Part shown: positions 46,118 through 53,996 of the stretch, one piece after another
Numbering within the stretch: position 1 is the first letter of the stretch
Layout of the letters: each line of letters starts with the position of its first letter
Assembly (NCBI GenBank): GCA_902560245.1
Contig: CACELK010000003.1
Location: 18,936-82,935 of the forward strand
DNA from: an uncultured Pelagibacteraceae bacterium
GTDB taxonomy: Bacteria > Pseudomonadota > Alphaproteobacteria > Pelagibacterales > Pelagibacteraceae
DNA length: 64,000 nt
Reading direction: 5' to 3'
The notes under the pieces: generated by a model
What the model was told of the DNA's origin: nothing
Databases searched by the model: none
The model's input: the letters and a program-made list of their open reading frames with translations, nothing else
Made by a program: the position numbers and the translations under genes

Positions 46118-47251
46118 TTATAATTTATTTTTTAGATAGCTTAATCTTCCAATTATTTCGTCTCTATCCATATAATAACCTTGCAAATGTCTGTGTCCAG
46201 AATTTGGATCAAAAGCTGTTCTCCCATGTAAAAGACGTCTATTATTAAATGAGAAAATATCACCTGGTTCTAATCTAAATTTAATTTGAAATTTTTCATC
46301 ATGTAAGAGATTGCCAAATCTATGGTGGGCTTTATAAACTTTATCCATAATATCTGGATGGCAATCTAATGCGTCCATTGTAGCAACACTGAATCTTATA
46401 TCATTATAATCTCCATCTTTTGTTAAGCTAATTGCTGGTCCATAAAAACTTCGGTGGGCTTCTTGTGTGTAATCTTTATCTCTAAATTTTAGAGGTATAT
46501 TTACTAATGTATCAAAAATTTCTTTTTCGTTTTTTTTTAAATACTCTGCTACAGCGAATGCATCAACAGCAGAAGAATCTCCACCTTTAGCTGAATTAAT
46601 AAGACAATGTAAAAATTGGTAACCTGGCGGGTTTTCAAACCACGGTAAATCCATATGATTATTTAATGCATGAGCTGTATATGCTGAATTATTTGGCTTT
46701 GGAATATTTATAACTTCAAAAGGTGTTTTGAAAAAAGTTTCACGCGTATGACTTATTCTATTTAAAACAGGAAAAGCAGATTCTTTTTCCACTGGGGAAT
46801 TTTTTACTATAGCAATTCCTTTAAAATGTAAAAGTTCTAACCATTTTATAAGTCCCTCGTCTGAATTTACAATTTCATCATGTTCTATATGTATTGATTT
46901 TAAATTATTTTGCAGAGAGCTGTTCCATAAAAGATATGGAGAAATATAATCTTTTTTATTTTTTATTGTATAACAGTTATTTCTTAGCCATTTTTGATCA
47001 TAATAGCTGGTATGATTTCCTTCGCTCCAAACGATTTCCAATTTTCCTTCTTTATTTATTTTGTAATTTCTAGGTTCAATATTTGTAGATACATCTAGTA
47101 TATTAAACATTCTGTGTCTCGAGTCTTTGTCGTGAGCTGTTGGACAATTGTCTCTTAACCACATAAAATTAAAATTACTTTTTTCCCCATCGCTCCATTC
47201 AACGTCTAAAGTTGAATTGCCTTTTGAGACTTTTGAAATTTGTATTTCCAT
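46118..47251 (-). CDS. Gamma-butyrobetaine hydroxylase/TmpA-like 2-oxoglutarate Fe(II) dioxygenase
   Basis: Hydroxylates a trimethylammonium substrate using 2-oxoglutarate. The 377 residues have the family's N-terminal domain with WLRDNCP (31-37) and a C-terminal TauD-like domain. Iron ligands are His199 and Asp201 (NNHMDLPW) and His342 (RRLLHGR), with Arg354 as a likely 2-oxoglutarate contact and the typical GYQFLHCL. The zinc-binding CxCxxC of human BBOX1 is not complete; only Cys36 remains. Two readings are open: gamma-butyrobetaine to carnitine, feeding the BKACE pathway at 50565-52764, or trimethylammonioethyl-phosphonate hydroxylation, feeding the TmpB-like protein at 53997. It is divergent from the betaine transporter. 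Confidence 0.75.
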   Translation of the reverse strand: MEIQISKVSKGNSTLDVEWSDGEKSNFNFMWLRDNCPTAHDKDSRHRMFNILDVSTNIEPRNYKINKEGKLEIVWSEGNHTSYYDQKWLRNNCYTIKNKKDYISPYLLWNSSLQNNLKSIHIEHDEIVNSDEGLIKWLELLHFKGIAIVKNSPVEKESAFPVLNRISHTRETFFKTPFEVINIPKPNNSAYTAHALNNHMDLPWFENPPGYQFLHCLINSAKGGDSSAVDAFAVAEYLKKNEKEIFDTLVNIPLKFRDKDYTQEAHRSFYGPAISLTKDGDYNDIRFSVATMDALDCHPDIMDKVYKAHHRFGNLLHDEKFQIKFRLEPGDIFSFNNRRLLHGRTAFDPNSGHRHLQGYYMDRDEIIGRLSYLKNKL

Positions 47252-47283
47252 AAACTATAGTTATTTTATTTACATTTCTTTTC

Positions 47284-47304
47284 AATTCAATTTATAATTG
47301 AATT
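47284..47304. repeat. Perfect 9-bp inverted repeat in a divergent promoter region
   Basis: AATTCAATT and AATTGAATT are separated by 3 bases, 33 bases upstream of the gamma-butyrobetaine-hydroxylase-like start and 122 bases upstream of the binding-protein gene. It could be an operator shared by the two divergent genes; in such AT-rich DNA it may also be chance. The rest of the 174-base gap shows no further clear structure. Confidence 0.4.
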
Positions 47305-47362
47305 TTTATATTCTTAACGTTTTATTTACTTAATTTTTGAACTTAATAAATCCTAATTTTGG

Positions 47363-47391
47363 TTGTCTTTTCTAAAGGATCAAGTTTTAAT
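47363..47391 (+). promoter_or_regulatory. Weak candidate promoter for the betaine ABC operon
   Basis: TTGTCT (47363-47368) and TTTAAT (47386-47391) are 17 bases apart, about 35 bases upstream of the start codon. Both hexamers deviate from consensus, so this is only a candidate. Confidence 0.3.
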
Positions 47392-47413
47392 AAGTAAAGT
47401 TTAAACTAAACAT

Positions 47414-47420
47414 AGGGGGA
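47414..47420 (+). promoter_or_regulatory. Strong Shine-Dalgarno of the betaine-binding protein gene
   Basis: AGGGGGA ends 5 bases before the ATG at 47426. A near-identical TAGGGGGAAAT context precedes the binding-protein gene at 59871. Confidence 0.75.
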
Positions 47421-47425
47421 AATTC

Positions 47426-48451
47426 ATGAGATTTCTAAAAAAAATATTCCTTTCAATTGCTTTTATAGCGGTGACTTCGTTAGGCACAACAAGTGCTAAT
47501 GCTGCTTGTAAAGTACATTTGGGAGATTTTGACTGGGATAGTGCAAACGTTCATACAGCTATCGTAGGTTATATCATTGAAAAAGGATATGGCTGCAATG
47601 TTGAAGTGACAAAAGGTAGTACTAGCCCAATAATGGCAGCACATTATGATCAACAGCTAGATATTATCACTGAGGTTTGGAGAGATAACATTGTGCAAAT
47701 GCATGAAGAAGCTGTAGCAGCAGGTAAAATTGTAGAACTAGGAGTAAACACTCCGTCTTCTACTCAAGGATTTTATGTCGATAAAAAGACATCAGATAAG
47801 TATAATTTAAAATCTGTTGAGGATATGAAGGATCCTAAGATTGCTAAACTATTTGCTGATCCAGAAGCACCTGGAAAAGGTAGAATGACTAGCTGTATTT
47901 CAGGATGGACCTGCTACACAATTAATATGGTTAAGCACAAAGTCTATGGTCTTGATAAATACTATACAAACTTTGATCCAGGATCTGGAGGAGCATTAGA
48001 TGCAGCAATTGCAGGAGCTTTTAAAAAAGGTAAACCAGTATTTTCATATTACTGGACGCCAACTGGATTGATGGGAAAAGTTGATTTAGTTCAACTTAAA
48101 GAACCAGCTTATAAAGCTGATTGTTGGACAAAAATGATGAAAGTAGTAGAAGATATTAAAGCTAATGGTCCTGATGCATATAAAGATACATGTGCAAGTG
48201 CTTATGTTGACATGGCATTAACAAAATCTGCATCAACTACTTTTGCTAATAATCCAGCAAACAAACCAATCATTGACTTTGTAAAAGCATATACTTTGCC
48301 TACTGCTGAAGTGAATAAATCGCTTGCATTTTACATGGATGAATCAGGTGGAGACATGGAAGCAACAGCTAAGAACTTTTTGAAAGGTTCTAGCGCATGG
48401 ACTAAATGGGTCCCTTCAGATGTTGCTAAAAAAGTTAAAGCATCGCTTTAA
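47426..48451 (+). CDS. Glycine betaine-type substrate-binding protein (ProX/OpuAC family)
   Basis: Periplasmic receptor of a quaternary-amine ABC importer. The 341 residues have a signal peptide (cleavage near ANA, residue 27), then the OpuAC domain: VHLGDFDWDSANVHTAIVGYII, GSTSPIMAAHYDQQLDI, TEVWRDN, FDPGSGGALDAAIAGAFKKG and YYWTPTGLMGK. Aromatic residues (Trp35-type, Trp in TEVW, the WT pairs) are placed as in betaine cages. SAR11 cells are known to have a high-affinity, multifunctional glycine betaine transporter; this could be it, with carnitine or choline as further ligands. It has a strong ribosome-binding site and a downstream hairpin. Confidence 0.85.
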   Translation: MRFLKKIFLSIAFIAVTSLGTTSANAACKVHLGDFDWDSANVHTAIVGYIIEKGYGCNVEVTKGSTSPIMAAHYDQQLDIITEVWRDNIVQMHEEAVAAGKIVELGVNTPSSTQGFYVDKKTSDKYNLKSVEDMKDPKIAKLFADPEAPGKGRMTSCISGWTCYTINMVKHKVYGLDKYYTNFDPGSGGALDAAIAGAFKKGKPVFSYYWTPTGLMGKVDLVQLKEPAYKADCWTKMMKVVEDIKANGPDAYKDTCASAYVDMALTKSASTTFANNPANKPIIDFVKAYTLPTAEVNKSLAFYMDESGGDMEATAKNFLKGSSAWTKWVPSDVAKKVKASL

Positions 48452-48467
48452 TTTTTAAAAAATAATT

Positions 48468-48499
48468 AATTCTAAGAGCCCTTTCGGGCTCTTAGAATT
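48468..48499 (+). terminator. Strong hairpin between binding-protein and permease genes
   Basis: A perfect 14-bp stem (AATTCTAAGAGCCC pairing with GGGCTCTTAGAATT) with a TTTC loop begins 16 bases after the binding-protein stop and ends 13 bases before the permease start. Only a short T-run follows, so it may be a partial terminator or an mRNA 3'-end stabiliser for the binding-protein message. Confidence 0.85.
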
Positions 48500-48512
48500 T
48501 TAAGAAAGATTA

Positions 48513-49529
48513 ATGGAGAAGTATAAAAAATATTTTAATTTGGTTTATTTAATAGCTTTTATTGCTATGGTTGTTGTTGCATATACAACTTCAAAATATA
48601 GACCTGAAAGTATTACTGTTTTATTTACAGATCCCTCGTGGTTGGGGAATTGGCCTAAATGGCTAGATCTTCCATTAATGCCATTTTTAAACGACGGATT
48701 TGATAAACTTATAAAAGAGTATGGAATGTTTTTTGAGGGTATAAATAATTTTCTACTTGGTCTTTATACTGATATGAAAAATTTTATGGTTGGGTTGCCC
48801 TGGCCAATATTAATGATTTCAGTAATTACTTTATGTTATTTTGTAAGCGGGAGAAATACAGGAACAACAATCATGGTTGCATTCTGTGTTTTTTTTCTTG
48901 GTTTTCTTAGCCCCAGATATTGGGATAAATGTATTATGACGACTTGTATAGTTGTAATAGGGATGCTGCTTTGTTTGATAATTGGTATTCCAGTTGGAAT
49001 TTTGATGGCAAGAAATAAAAAAGTAAGAAATGCTATATTACCTGTTCTGGATTTAATGCAGACCATTCCTAGCTTTTGCTACTTGATTCCTGGAATATTA
49101 TTATTTGGTTTAGGTGCTGTTCCAGCAATATTTGCAATCTTTGTATATGCTGTTCCTCCTTTAATAAGACTAACCGATCTTGGAATAAGATTAGTTGATA
49201 AAGAGGTGGTTGAGGCAGCTGAGGCTTTTGGTGCTAATAAAAAACAAAAGCTTTGGGGAGTGCAACTGCCATTAGCATTACCAAATATAATGCAAGGTAT
49301 AAATCAATGTACAATGATGTCTTTAGCGATGGTAGTAATTGCATCAATGATAGGTACCAGAGGAATTGGCGACGAGGTATTGCTAGGTTTACAACAATTA
49401 AATGTTGGAATGGCCACTGAAGCAGGTATTGCAATTGTTTTGTTAGCCATTATATTCGATCGAATTACACAGTCTTATGGAGAAAAAATTCAAGCAAGAA
49501 CACATAACAAAAAAAAGTTAATTTTATAA
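48513..49529 (+). CDS. Glycine betaine-type ABC transporter permease (ProW-like)
   Basis: The 338 residues have a first helix near 9-28, a periplasmic amphipathic region rich in Trp/Pro (DPSWLGNWPKWLDLPLMPFLNDG has two parts typical of ProW), then the BPD-permease core of about 95-325 with MQTIPSFCYLIPGILLFG and the EAA-type loop VEAAEAFGANKKQKLWGVQL, followed by NIMQGINQCTMMSLAMVVIASMIG. It follows the hairpin after the binding-protein gene and is 6 bases before the ATPase gene. Confidence 0.85.
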   Translation: MEKYKKYFNLVYLIAFIAMVVVAYTTSKYRPESITVLFTDPSWLGNWPKWLDLPLMPFLNDGFDKLIKEYGMFFEGINNFLLGLYTDMKNFMVGLPWPILMISVITLCYFVSGRNTGTTIMVAFCVFFLGFLSPRYWDKCIMTTCIVVIGMLLCLIIGIPVGILMARNKKVRNAILPVLDLMQTIPSFCYLIPGILLFGLGAVPAIFAIFVYAVPPLIRLTDLGIRLVDKEVVEAAEAFGANKKQKLWGVQLPLALPNIMQGINQCTMMSLAMVVIASMIGTRGIGDEVLLGLQQLNVGMATEAGIAIVLLAIIFDRITQSYGEKIQARTHNKKKLIL

Positions 49530-49535
49530 AAAAAT

Positions 49536-50561
49536 ATGAGTAAAATTGAAATAAAAAATGTATACAAAATCTTTGGTGATCAACCCTCGAAAGTACTTCC
49601 AATGGTTAAAGATGGAGCTACAAAAGAGGAAGTATTAGAAAAAACGGGACATACCATTGGATTAGACGATGTATCTTTATCTATAGAAGAAGGTGAAACC
49701 TTTGTTTGTATGGGTTTATCTGGCTCTGGAAAATCTACGCTTATTCGCCATATCAACAGGTTAATAGACCCAACATCAGGCGAAGTTTCTGTCGAAGGAA
49801 CAAACGTTATGAGTCTTGATCAAAAACAATTAATTGAATTCAGAAGACATAAAATGAGTATGGTGTTTCAAAGATTTGGTTTGTTTCCACACAAAACAGT
49901 TTTAGAAAATGTCGGATACGGCCTTGAGGTTCAAGGTCAAAAAACAGAAGATAGAAACAAAACTGCAATGGAAAAGATCGAAGCAGTTGGTTTAAATGGA
50001 TTTGAACATCAATATCCAAATCAATTATCTGGAGGAATGCAACAAAGAGTTGGCTTAGCAAGAGCTTTAGCTACAAATACAGATATAATGTTAATGGATG
50101 AAGCATTTTCTGCATTAGATCCACTTATTAGAAGTGACATGCAAAAACAATTAATGGACTTACAAAGTGAACTTAAAAAAACAATAGTTTTTATTACACA
50201 TGATTTAGATGAGTCTTTGAGATTAGGTGATCATATAGGAATTTTAAATGGTGGAAAATTAGTTCAAGTAGGAACACCTGTTGATATTATAATGAACCCA
50301 GCCGATGATTATGTGACCGCTTTCGTAAAAGATGTTAATAGAGCAAAAGTTATCAAAGCAAAAATAATAATGAAAGCTGCAAATGAGTCAAGCGGTGTAG
50401 ATAAAAATAACCTAGTTAAAGTTCAAGAAGATCAATTTATTGAGGAATTTTTACCTAAAGTTGTTTGTACTAACGCCAATTGTGAAGTTGTAGATAAACA
50501 AGGAAACGTTAAAGGATATATAACCAACAAAGAATTACAAAAATCTTTAACTAAGTCATAG
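49536..50561 (+). CDS. Glycine betaine-type ABC transporter ATP-binding protein (ProV-like)
   Basis: In its 341 residues, a ProV-specific N-terminal part (KVLPMVKDGATKEEVLEKTG) precedes Walker A GLSGSGKSTL (about 62-71), the Q-loop VFQRFGLFPHKTV, signature LSGGMQQRVGLARAL, Walker B IMLMDEAFSALDP and H-loop FITHDLDES. The C-terminal region (about 280-341) is shorter than in E. coli ProV and has room for only one CBS-like unit (VVDKQGNVKGYITNKEL), so osmotic gating by tandem CBS domains is unlikely. The next gene, an SDR, starts 3 bases later. Confidence 0.88.
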   Translation: MSKIEIKNVYKIFGDQPSKVLPMVKDGATKEEVLEKTGHTIGLDDVSLSIEEGETFVCMGLSGSGKSTLIRHINRLIDPTSGEVSVEGTNVMSLDQKQLIEFRRHKMSMVFQRFGLFPHKTVLENVGYGLEVQGQKTEDRNKTAMEKIEAVGLNGFEHQYPNQLSGGMQQRVGLARALATNTDIMLMDEAFSALDPLIRSDMQKQLMDLQSELKKTIVFITHDLDESLRLGDHIGILNGGKLVQVGTPVDIIMNPADDYVTAFVKDVNRAKVIKAKIIMKAANESSGVDKNNLVKVQEDQFIEEFLPKVVCTNANCEVVDKQGNVKGYITNKELQKSLTKS

Positions 50562-50564
50562 TTA

Positions 50565-51353
50565 ATGACTGAACAGCCTTTAAAGAATAAAAAAATAATT
50601 ATATCTGCCGGTGCATCTGGAATTGGCTTAGCAACCTCAAAAATTTGTCTTTCTAAAGGTGCGATCATTTACTTGTGCGATATAAATGAAAAATTCTTAA
50701 ATAAATTAAAAAAACATCCGCTTTTTAAGAAGAGACTATTTGTTTATGAATGTGATGCCTCAAATGAATATGAGGTTATTAATTTTTACGATCAAATAAA
50801 AAAAAAAACAAAAAAGATTGACGCTTTAATTAATAACGTGGGTATAGCTGGACCAACTAAAACAATGGAAAAAATTGACTCAGAGGAATGGGAAAGTACA
50901 CTAAAAACTAATGTTACAAGTCATTTTTACTTTACAAAATTAGCTATTCCAATGCTTAAAAAAAATAAAAGAGGGAGCATTATAAACCTATCTTCAGGCG
51001 CAGGTATCATGGGTTTTCCTTTAAGGTCTCCATATGCAGCAAGCAAGTGGGCAATTATTGGTATGACAAAAACTTTAGCAATGGAGCTTGGTAAATTTAA
51101 AATTAGAGTAAACGCAATATGTCCTGGAACGATTAAAGGAGATAGAATGGTTAGAGTCATTAGAGATAAAGCAAAATTTTTAAATATTTCAAAAAAAAAA
51201 ATAGAAAAAGAATTTGTTTCAATGGCTTCAATGAACTCTTGGATTTATGAGGAAGATATTGGAAAAACATGTTCTTTTTTAATCTCAAATGATGCTGAAA
51301 GAATTTCAGGACAAACTATAGCTGTTGATGGTAACGCTACAAGATTAGATTGA
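50565..51353 (+). CDS. Short-chain dehydrogenase/reductase, candidate carnitine dehydrogenase
   Basis: The 262 residues have the SDR cofactor motif ISAGASGIGLA (13-23), NNVG (about 90), the catalytic Ser (NLSSGAG), YAASK (about 163-167) and the ISGQTIAVDGNATRLD ending. It is cotranscribed with the betaine ABC transporter (3-base gap) and faces a BKACE gene of the dehydrocarnitine type. Carnitine oxidation to 3-dehydrocarnitine is the missing step there, so this SDR is a candidate. The well-known L-carnitine dehydrogenases belong to the 3-hydroxyacyl-CoA dehydrogenase family instead, so the assignment is inference from position. Confidence 0.6.
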   Translation: MTEQPLKNKKIIISAGASGIGLATSKICLSKGAIIYLCDINEKFLNKLKKHPLFKKRLFVYECDASNEYEVINFYDQIKKKTKKIDALINNVGIAGPTKTMEKIDSEEWESTLKTNVTSHFYFTKLAIPMLKKNKRGSIINLSSGAGIMGFPLRSPYAASKWAIIGMTKTLAMELGKFKIRVNAICPGTIKGDRMVRVIRDKAKFLNISKKKIEKEFVSMASMNSWIYEEDIGKTCSFLISNDAERISGQTIAVDGNATRLD

Positions 51354-51356
51354 TTT

Positions 51357-52244
51357 TTATTTATAGTTTTTTAATTTAAGTTTTTCTCTAGTTTCGGCAG
51401 GTGTCATTATTGAAACACCAAGATCATTTACAATTCTAATTGCCTTTTCAACTAATTGTGCATTTGTAGCTAACTTACCTTTTTCTAAATATAAATTGTC
51501 TTCTAATCCAACTCTTGGATTTCCTCCCATAATCACTGTTTGAGCAACAAATGGCATTTCATTTTTTGAAATTGCAAAACCTGACCATATGCCCTCTTTC
51601 GGCATAATATCTTTCATAGCTTGCATTGCCAAAGGTGTTGCTGGGGCTCCCCAGGGTATACCTAAACACATTTGAAACATAGGGGGGTCGCTCAATAATC
51701 CTTCTTTATATAACTGAGCACCAAACCACATATTTCCTAAATCAAAAGCCTCTATTTCAGGCTTTACATTTATTTCCTTTAATCTCTTTGCTGCTTTTCT
51801 TAAATCATTGGGTGTATTAACTGTAATAACAGAGCTATCACCAAAATTTAAAGTTCCACAATCTAAAGTACAAATTTCTGGTAAAAATTGTTCAGCATTT
51901 GCAATTCTTTCCATTACGTTTGCCATGTCTGTCATTGGTCCAAAATCTAGAGGATTTTTACCCTGCCCTATATCCAAATCGCCACCCATTCCAGTTGTTA
52001 AATTCAAAACAACATCTGTATCGCTTGATCTAATTCTATCAACAACTTCTTTATATAATTCCAATCTTCTACTAGGTTTTCCATCTTCCTCTCTTACATG
52101 AATATGAGCAATTGCCGCTCCAGCTTTTGCTGACTCTATTGCTGCATTTGCAATTTGTTCTGGTGTTTTTGGTAAATCAGGGTGCTTGCTAGCTGTATCA
52201 CCAGATCCTGTTACAGCACATGATATAAATACTTTATTGTTCAT
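51357..52244 (-). CDS. BKACE (DUF849) beta-keto acid cleavage enzyme, dehydrocarnitine type
   Basis: Zn-dependent enzyme that cleaves a beta-keto acid with acetyl-CoA; the dehydrocarnitine type gives betainyl-CoA and acetoacetate. The 295 residues begin with VFISCAVTGSGDT. Zn ligands His47 and His49 are in AHIHVR, followed by DVVLNLTTGMGGDL, EICTLDCGTLNFG, EIEAFDLGNMWF, QMCLGIPWGAPA and the Glu-bearing NPRVGLEDNLYL near residue 250. The GMGGDL and IPWGAPA stretches match the carnitine-pathway subgroup as I recall it. The thioesterase gene at 52294 starts divergently 49 bases away. Confidence 0.78.
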   Translation of the reverse strand: MNNKVFISCAVTGSGDTASKHPDLPKTPEQIANAAIESAKAGAAIAHIHVREEDGKPSRRLELYKEVVDRIRSSDTDVVLNLTTGMGGDLDIGQGKNPLDFGPMTDMANVMERIANAEQFLPEICTLDCGTLNFGDSSVITVNTPNDLRKAAKRLKEINVKPEIEAFDLGNMWFGAQLYKEGLLSDPPMFQMCLGIPWGAPATPLAMQAMKDIMPKEGIWSGFAISKNEMPFVAQTVIMGGNPRVGLEDNLYLEKGKLATNAQLVEKAIRIVNDLGVSIMTPAETREKLKLKNYK

Positions 52245-52293
52245 TTAAATTAATAGATTTATACTATTTAAAAAAATTATTTAAAATAAAAAA

Positions 52294-52764
52294 ATGTCAG
52301 TTCATTTAACATCACAGAAAATTATAAAGGATTGGACAGATTATAACAATCACATGAATGTAGCGTATTATGTGTTAATTTTTGATGTATATGGAGCAGA
52401 GGTGTTAATGAATAAATTTAAAATGGGTGAACACTCTGCCAAAACAACCAAAAAGAGCACAATGGTAGTTGAGTCACATATTACTTATAATCAAGAAGTA
52501 AACGAGGGAGATGAAGTTGATATAAATCTAACCTATTTCGACCATGACAAAAAAAGACTTTTGTATAAAATGGAAATGATACATAAAGAAAAAAAATATC
52601 TTGCATCTACAATAGAAATTTTAGCTTTATACGTTGATTTAGGACAAAGAAAAGTTGCTGAATTTGAAGACGAAAAAATTAAAATTATGGACAATTATAT
52701 AAGAGAGAATAAAAATAATTTCCAATCAGAAGAATTAAAATTTTCATCAAAATTAAAAAAATAA
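52294..52764 (+). CDS. Hotdog-fold thioesterase, candidate betainyl-CoA thioesterase
   Basis: The 156 residues have the hotdog-fold opening typical of 4HBT-like thioesterases (KDWTDYNNHMNVAYYVLIFD, with Asp16 and the NHMN turn), a VVESHITYNQEVNEGDEV strand pair and RLLYKMEMIH. Adjacent to the BKACE gene it would hydrolyse betainyl-CoA to glycine betaine and CoA, as thioesterases beside carnitine-type BKACE genes are known to do. The specific substrate is inferred from neighbours; the fold assignment is firmer. Confidence 0.72.
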   Translation: MSVHLTSQKIIKDWTDYNNHMNVAYYVLIFDVYGAEVLMNKFKMGEHSAKTTKKSTMVVESHITYNQEVNEGDEVDINLTYFDHDKKRLLYKMEMIHKEKKYLASTIEILALYVDLGQRKVAEFEDEKIKIMDNYIRENKNNFQSEELKFSSKLKK

Positions 52765-53106
52765 TCAATTAACTTTCATATCATTCATTAAATGAATAAT
52801 AATTACACCTACAACAATTAATGAAAGACCGATAATTGTTGGAATATTTGGAACTTGGTTGTATTTTATGGCGCCAATAATTGTTATGCCTACAATCCCA
52901 CCAGCTGACCAGCTAGCATAAACTATACCTATAGGTATAAGTTGCATTGAATGAGATAATAAATAAAGACAAATACACAGGGCTATAATTACAATTAAAG
53001 AAGGATAAAGTCTTGTAAATCCATAAGTGTCTTTTAAAGTACTAGTGCTTAATAACTCAAAAACAATTGCTATAACTAAAAAAATATACGCCCAAGTAAG
53101 ATTCAT
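52765..53106 (-). CDS. Small multidrug resistance (SMR/EmrE-type) transporter
   Basis: The start at 53106 (MNLTWAYIFL) gives 113 residues; an upstream in-frame codon at 53130 would add eight unconvincing residues. Four helices fill the chain. The essential membrane Glu is Glu17 in IVFELLSTS, and the IPIGIVYASWSAGGIVGI segment is the SMR signature loop and helix 3. E. coli EmrE can also move betaine and choline, so in this neighbourhood the protein may export or exchange a quaternary amine; that is inference. It is divergent from the TauD-type gene by 57 bases. Confidence 0.82.
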   Translation of the reverse strand: MNLTWAYIFLVIAIVFELLSTSTLKDTYGFTRLYPSLIVIIALCICLYLLSHSMQLIPIGIVYASWSAGGIVGITIIGAIKYNQVPNIPTIIGLSLIVVGVIIIHLMNDMKVN

Positions 53107-53163
53107 GCTTAACCTTATACATAGTGACAAATTTAATTTCTAGATATAAATTAAGTAATATTT

Positions 53164-53991
53164 ATGAAAATTAGTTTAACATCAGGTGCATTAGGCGCTG
53201 AAGTTGAAGGAATAGACCTTAAAAATTCCTCAAAAGAAAACTTTAGCAAGATTAATGAGCTTTTGCTAGAACATAAAGTGATTTTTTTTAGAGACCAAAA
53301 TATTTCACCTGAGCAACAAATAAATTTAGCAAAATTTTTTGGTCCTTTAGAAAGACATGTTTATGTTAAGGGTAGAGAAAAATTTCCTGAGATAATAAGA
53401 ATAATTAAAGGCCGTAACGAAAAACACCAGTGGGGAGAAACCTGGCATACAGATGTGAGTTATAATAAAAATCCTACAAAAGTTATTATTTTAAAATCTA
53501 TCAAGATACCTCCTGTGGGTGGCGATACAATGTTTTCAAATATGGAAATTGCTTTCGATACATTAGATGAAAAAATTAAAAAAAAAATAAAAGATAAAAA
53601 AGCAATTCATAGTTCTTTAGGAGCAGCCGCTTTTGTAGAAAAGTACGAGGAAATGGAAGGAAATGGAAATTTGGATGAATATTCTAATGAACATCCAGTT
53701 GTCAGAACTCATCCTGAAACTGGAAAAAAAATTCTATATGTAAACTCAATGTATACAAAAAAAATTTTAGGAATGGATAAAAATGAGAGCGATGATACTT
53801 TAAAAGAAATTTTTCTTCACCAGGAAAGACTAGATTTTACTTGTAGATTTAAATGGACGGAAAATGCTGTAGCTATCTGGGATAATAGAAGTACACAACA
53901 TCAAGGTTTAACTGACTTTTTTCCTGGAAGAGGGCTTGGTTTTGAAAGAATAATGGATCGAATTGCTATTGAAGGAGATAAACCAAATTAA
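53164..53991 (+). CDS. TauD/TfdA-family 2-oxoglutarate Fe(II) dioxygenase
   Basis: In its 275 residues, the iron ligands are His95 and Asp97 (ETWHTDVSY) and His246 (TQHQGL), with Arg256 or Arg262 for 2-oxoglutarate. The VIFFRDQNISPEQQINLAKFFG opening is typical of taurine and related dioxygenases. The HD-domain gene starts 5 bases after the stop, matching the logic of phosphonate pathways in which an Fe/2-oxoglutarate enzyme hydroxylates carbon 1 and an HD oxygenase cleaves the C-P bond. Taurine or another sulfonate remains possible from family alone. Confidence 0.78.
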   Translation: MKISLTSGALGAEVEGIDLKNSSKENFSKINELLLEHKVIFFRDQNISPEQQINLAKFFGPLERHVYVKGREKFPEIIRIIKGRNEKHQWGETWHTDVSYNKNPTKVIILKSIKIPPVGGDTMFSNMEIAFDTLDEKIKKKIKDKKAIHSSLGAAAFVEKYEEMEGNGNLDEYSNEHPVVRTHPETGKKILYVNSMYTKKILGMDKNESDDTLKEIFLHQERLDFTCRFKWTENAVAIWDNRSTQHQGLTDFFPGRGLGFERIMDRIAIEGDKPN

Positions 53992-53996
53992 AATTA

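Noticed and set aside
47252..47425. Riboswitch upstream of the betaine-binding protein gene
   Set aside because: The longest gap in the window, but apart from one short palindrome it lacks paired GC-rich helices or any riboswitch consensus I could recognise.
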